From assembly GCF_013155545.1 (NCBI RefSeq), contig NZ_JABJVV010000006.1, positions 186,001 to 250,000 on the forward strand: a DNA stretch of 64,000 bases, read 5' to 3'. Origin of the DNA: Caenimonas soli. Lineage in GTDB: Bacteria > Pseudomonadota > Gammaproteobacteria > Burkholderiales > Burkholderiaceae_C. Below, piece by piece: positions 58,809-64,000 of the stretch. Under the pieces are notes generated by a model, which saw only the letters and a list, made by a program, of their open reading frames with translations, had not been told where the DNA came from and did not search any database. The translations under genes and the position numbers were made by a program. Each line of letters starts with the position of its first letter. The stretch's first letter is position 1.

Positions 58809-59988
58809 CAGGCTGTTCAAGGTCCTGGTCCTGAACCAGGTCTCGCCGAACGGCCTGAAGCGCCTGCCCGCGGAAACCTACACCGCGGGCAAGGACATCG
58901 CCGACCCCGACGCCGTGCTGGTGCGCTCGGCGGACATGCACGGCATGGAGATCCCGGCCAGCGTCAAGGCCATCGCCCGCGCCGGCGCCGGCACCAACAA
59001 CATCCCCGTCAAGGCGATGAGCGCGCGCGGCGTGCCGGTGTTCAACGCGCCTGGCGCCAACGCGAATGCGGTGAAGGAGCTGGTCCTGGCCGGCATGCTG
59101 ATGGCGGCGCGCAATCTTGCGCCCGCGCAGCGCTTCGTCGAGCAACTCGACCCTGCGTCCGCCGACCTGGACAAGACAGTCGAAGACGGCAAGAAACACT
59201 TTGCCGGCTACGAGCTGGCGGGCCAGACGCTGGGCATCATCGGCCTGGGCAAGATCGGCTGCCTGGTGGCCGACGCCGCCATCAAGCTGGGCATGAATGT
59301 GCTGGGCTATGACCCCGAAATCACCGTCGATGCTGCCTGGAGCCTGCCGGCCCAGGTGAAGAAGGCCGGCAGCGTCGCCGACGTGCTCAAGAACGCCAAC
59401 TTCATCTCCCTGCATGTCCCGCTGGTGGAAGCAACGCGCGACCTGGTCAACGAGAAGAACGTTTCGCTGGCCAAGCACGGCGCCGTGCTGCTGAACTTCT
59501 CCCGCGAAGGCGTAGTGAGCGACTCGGCCGTCCTGGCCGCGCTCGGCCGCGGCCAGCTCGGCTGGTACGTTTGCGATTTTCCCAGCGGCCACATCCTCAA
59601 GCATCCCAAGGTCGTGGCGTTGCCGCACCTGGGCGCTTCGACCCGTGAAGCCGAGGAGAACTGCGCCGTCATGGTGGCGGACCAGCTGCGCGACTACCTG
59701 GAAAACGGCAACGTCGCCAACGCGGTCAATTTCCCCAACGTCAGCATGGAACGGGAGTCGCGCTATCGCGTGGCCATCGCCAATGCCAACGTGCCCAACA
59801 TGCTAGGCCAGATCTCCACCGCCATGGCTCAGGCGGGCCTGAACATCCACAACATGGTCAACAAGTCGCGCGGAGACATGGCCTACACCCTGGTGGACGT
59901 GGACAGTGCCGTGGGCGACGTCGTCGTCGCCGCGCTCAGGGGCATCGAGGGGGTTTTGGCGGTACGGTACCTGCCCCAGGCGGACTAG
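58801..59988 (+). CDS. serA: D-3-phosphoglycerate dehydrogenase
   Basis: First step of serine synthesis; 395 aa. NAD loop [17 protein letters not shown] lies near residue 140, catalytic Arg and Glu regions are in [10 protein letters not shown] and around the mid-domain, and the catalytic His is in [16 protein letters not shown]-terminal ACT domain (about 320-395, [20 protein letters not shown]) gives feedback control by serine. It overlaps serC, so the two enzymes are made together. Confidence 0.96.
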   Translation: MANRLFKVLVLNQVSPNGLKRLPAETYTAGKDIADPDAVLVRSADMHGMEIPASVKAIARAGAGTNNIPVKAMSARGVPVFNAPGANANAVKELVLAGMLMAARNLAPAQRFVEQLDPASADLDKTVEDGKKHFAGYELAGQTLGIIGLGKIGCLVADAAIKLGMNVLGYDPEITVDAAWSLPAQVKKAGSVADVLKNANFISLHVPLVEATRDLVNEKNVSLAKHGAVLLNFSREGVVSDSAVLAALGRGQLGWYVCDFPSGHILKHPKVVALPHLGASTREAEENCAVMVADQLRDYLENGNVANAVNFPNVSMERESRYRVAIANANVPNMLGQISTAMAQAGLNIHNMVNKSRGDMAYTLVDVDSAVGDVVVAALRGIEGVLAVRYLPQAD

Positions 59989-60079
59989 CAGGCCCGGGGA
60001 CTGAAAGGAACCGTAACGGCTCCGGGGTGAAGGCCGATGGTTGCAAAATGGCGCCAAGAGCAATAACACCGGAGTTGAG

Positions 60080-62944
<2,865 letters not shown>

Positions 62945-63069
62945 GGGATTGCATTGGTAGTATCATAAGATTGGATCGGGCGGCAAGCGCAGTGCTGCGT
63001 CCGGGACAATGGCATTACCCACAATCACGAGGCCCTCCCCGAGATGGGCCCATTCCTGAGGAGTTCGAA

Positions 63070-63891
63070 ATGAAGAAGTTTTCAGCGGCGCTCGCCGCCG
63101 TGTTCGCGTGCGCGTCGATTCCCTGCACGGCGATGGTGTTTGCGGTGAACGAGGGCGCGACGTACCGGGTGTCCGAAGCTGACATCCAGCAGAAATACAA
63201 GCCGGTGGCCGACGACCTCTCCAAGCTGCTGGGGCAGAAGGTCACCATCGTCTCCGTGCCTGAATACAAGACCATGGCCGAGGGGCTGGCAGCCGGGCGC
63301 TACGACCTGGCGTACATCCATCCTTCGCACGTTGCGCTGAATGGCATGGCCGCCAACGGCTACCAGCTGGTGGCGTTGACCAAGGGCTTCACCGATTACC
63401 GTGCCCATTTCCTGGTGCGCGCCGATTCTCCAGTTCGCGCCTTGGCCGATCTCAAGAGCAAGAAGGTCGGCATTCCCTCCCCCGATTCGATCACTTCCGT
63501 GCTCGCTCGCACCACCCTGCGCGAGTCCTTGAAAGAAGGCGCGGAGACCGTGGCCTATGTCCCCACGCGCTATCAGGACGCAATCCCTTTCATGGTCGAA
63601 CATGGGCTGGTGGATGTCGGCGTGACCGGCTCGGACGCCGTAGCCAAGGCCTGGACCGCCGCCGGCGGCAAGATCGCTTTCTCCAGCAAGACCGTTCCGG
63701 TGAAGTTGCTCCTGGCGGCCAAGCAGGTCAAGGCGGACGAACTGGCCGCGATGCAGGGCTATTTTGTCGGGCTGGACCAGAGCGACAAGGGCCGGCGAAC
63801 ATTGGAAACCATCGAGAAAAAGGGTTTCGTGTCGTTCGACGGGGAAGCCCTGACCGCCGTCAACCGCTGGATCGCCACCGGCGTGAAGTGA
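63070..63891 (+). CDS. PhnD-like periplasmic binding protein
   Basis: A 273-aa secreted substrate-binding protein of the phosphonate/phosphate PhnD type. It has a signal peptide (MKKFSAALAAVFACASIPCTA), then the domain block YKPVADDLSKLLGQKVTIVS, LAAGRYDLAYIHPSHVAL and VGIPSPDSITSVLART. The hinge TGSDAVAKAW is conserved. GAGGAG at 63058 supports ATG 63070. No permease or ATPase gene is visible beside it, so it may serve a distant ABC system or act as a sensor partner. Confidence 0.88.
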   Translation: MKKFSAALAAVFACASIPCTAMVFAVNEGATYRVSEADIQQKYKPVADDLSKLLGQKVTIVSVPEYKTMAEGLAAGRYDLAYIHPSHVALNGMAANGYQLVALTKGFTDYRAHFLVRADSPVRALADLKSKKVGIPSPDSITSVLARTTLRESLKEGAETVAYVPTRYQDAIPFMVEHGLVDVGVTGSDAVAKAWTAAGGKIAFSSKTVPVKLLLAAKQVKADELAAMQGYFVGLDQSDKGRRTLETIEKKGFVSFDGEALTAVNRWIATGVK

Positions 63892-63939
63892 GCGTGTTCG
63901 AGCGCGCCCTGCGCGCCCAGCCGGGGCAGAATCGGGCCC

Positions 63940-64000
63940 ATGACAAAACAGGCGTTGGTTGCGGGTGGAGGCATAGGCGGCCTGGCCGCGGCGCTGGCAT
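63940..64000 (+). CDS. FAD-dependent monooxygenase (partial, N terminus)
   Basis: The last 61 bases open a gene at ATG 63940: MTKQALVAGGGIGGLAAALA, a GxGxxG FAD loop typical of UbiH/PobA-type flavin hydroxylases and similar oxidoreductases. The rest lies outside the window, so the substrate cannot be inferred. Confidence 0.7.
   Translation, partial: MTKQALVAGGGIGGLAAALA

Noticed and set aside
62945..63069. Spacer between acnA and the PhnD-like gene considered as a regulatory RNA or second GntR operator (ATCATAAGAT)
   Set aside because: The ATAAGAT similarity is a single imperfect half-site with no flanking symmetry; no stable structure stood out.

Overview
The window looks like a chromosomal segment of a high-GC betaproteobacterium in Burkholderiales, most probably Comamonadaceae (Ramlibacter/Variovorax-like; the genus cannot be settled from sequence alone). 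The basis is gene order: rnc-era-recO-pdxJ-acpS-nagZ; leuC-entericidin-leuD-leuB-asd-fimV-truA-trpF-trpB-trpA-accD; a gntR-sdhCDAB-sdhE-gltA block divergent from mdh-CoA lyase-acnB; plus a GC-rich palindromic spacer element after era. I saw no rRNA, tRNA, CRISPR array, insertion sequence or prophage.

Layout. 1-4761 (+): tail of a DUF4845-like gene, then RNase III, Era, RecO, PdxJ, AcpS and NagZ. 4774-8077 (-): lysS, an Hsp70-like ATPase and a YgjP-type metallopeptidase. 8165-26428 (+): a tightly packed 17-gene glycan locus. It encodes a divergent MurJ-like flippase, an HpcH-type aldolase, an initiating phosphoglycosyl transferase, an asparagine-synthase amidotransferase, a membrane acyltransferase, a GT-B-like protein, a WbpG/HisF/HisH acetamidino module, two dehydrogenase-type genes and a complete CMP-legionaminic-acid-like pathway (dehydratase, aminotransferase, acetyltransferase, 2-epimerase, synthase, CMP transferase). 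26425-28525: LON-domain protein (-), YggT (+), accD (-). 28554-39624 (-): trp, truA, fimV, asd and leu genes. 39653-46590 (-): a LysR regulator, citrate synthase, SdhE, succinate dehydrogenase and a GntR regulator. 46781-51979 (+): mdh, a citrate-lyase-like CoA lyase, a secreted hypothetical and acnB, closed by a strong terminator. 52036-57107: a Gly-rich secreted protein, an SbmA-like transporter, an orphan molybdopterin oxidoreductase and an XRE regulator. 57217-64000 (+): a small membrane protein, serC, serA, acnA, an orphan PhnD-like binding protein and the start of an FAD monooxygenase.

How it fits together. The core blocks supply the TCA cycle (sdh, gltA, mdh, both aconitases) and leucine, tryptophan and serine synthesis. 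The GntR regulator sits between the two TCA arms, beside a perfect palindrome that is probably its operator. The accessory glycan locus is the most interesting part. It predicts a surface glycan carrying a legionaminic-type nonulosonic acid that is probably converted to an acetamidino form. Unusual features there are a CBS-domain/aminotransferase fusion, a HisF paralogue whose catalytic Asp130 is Glu, and a MurJ-family protein as the only visible flippase.
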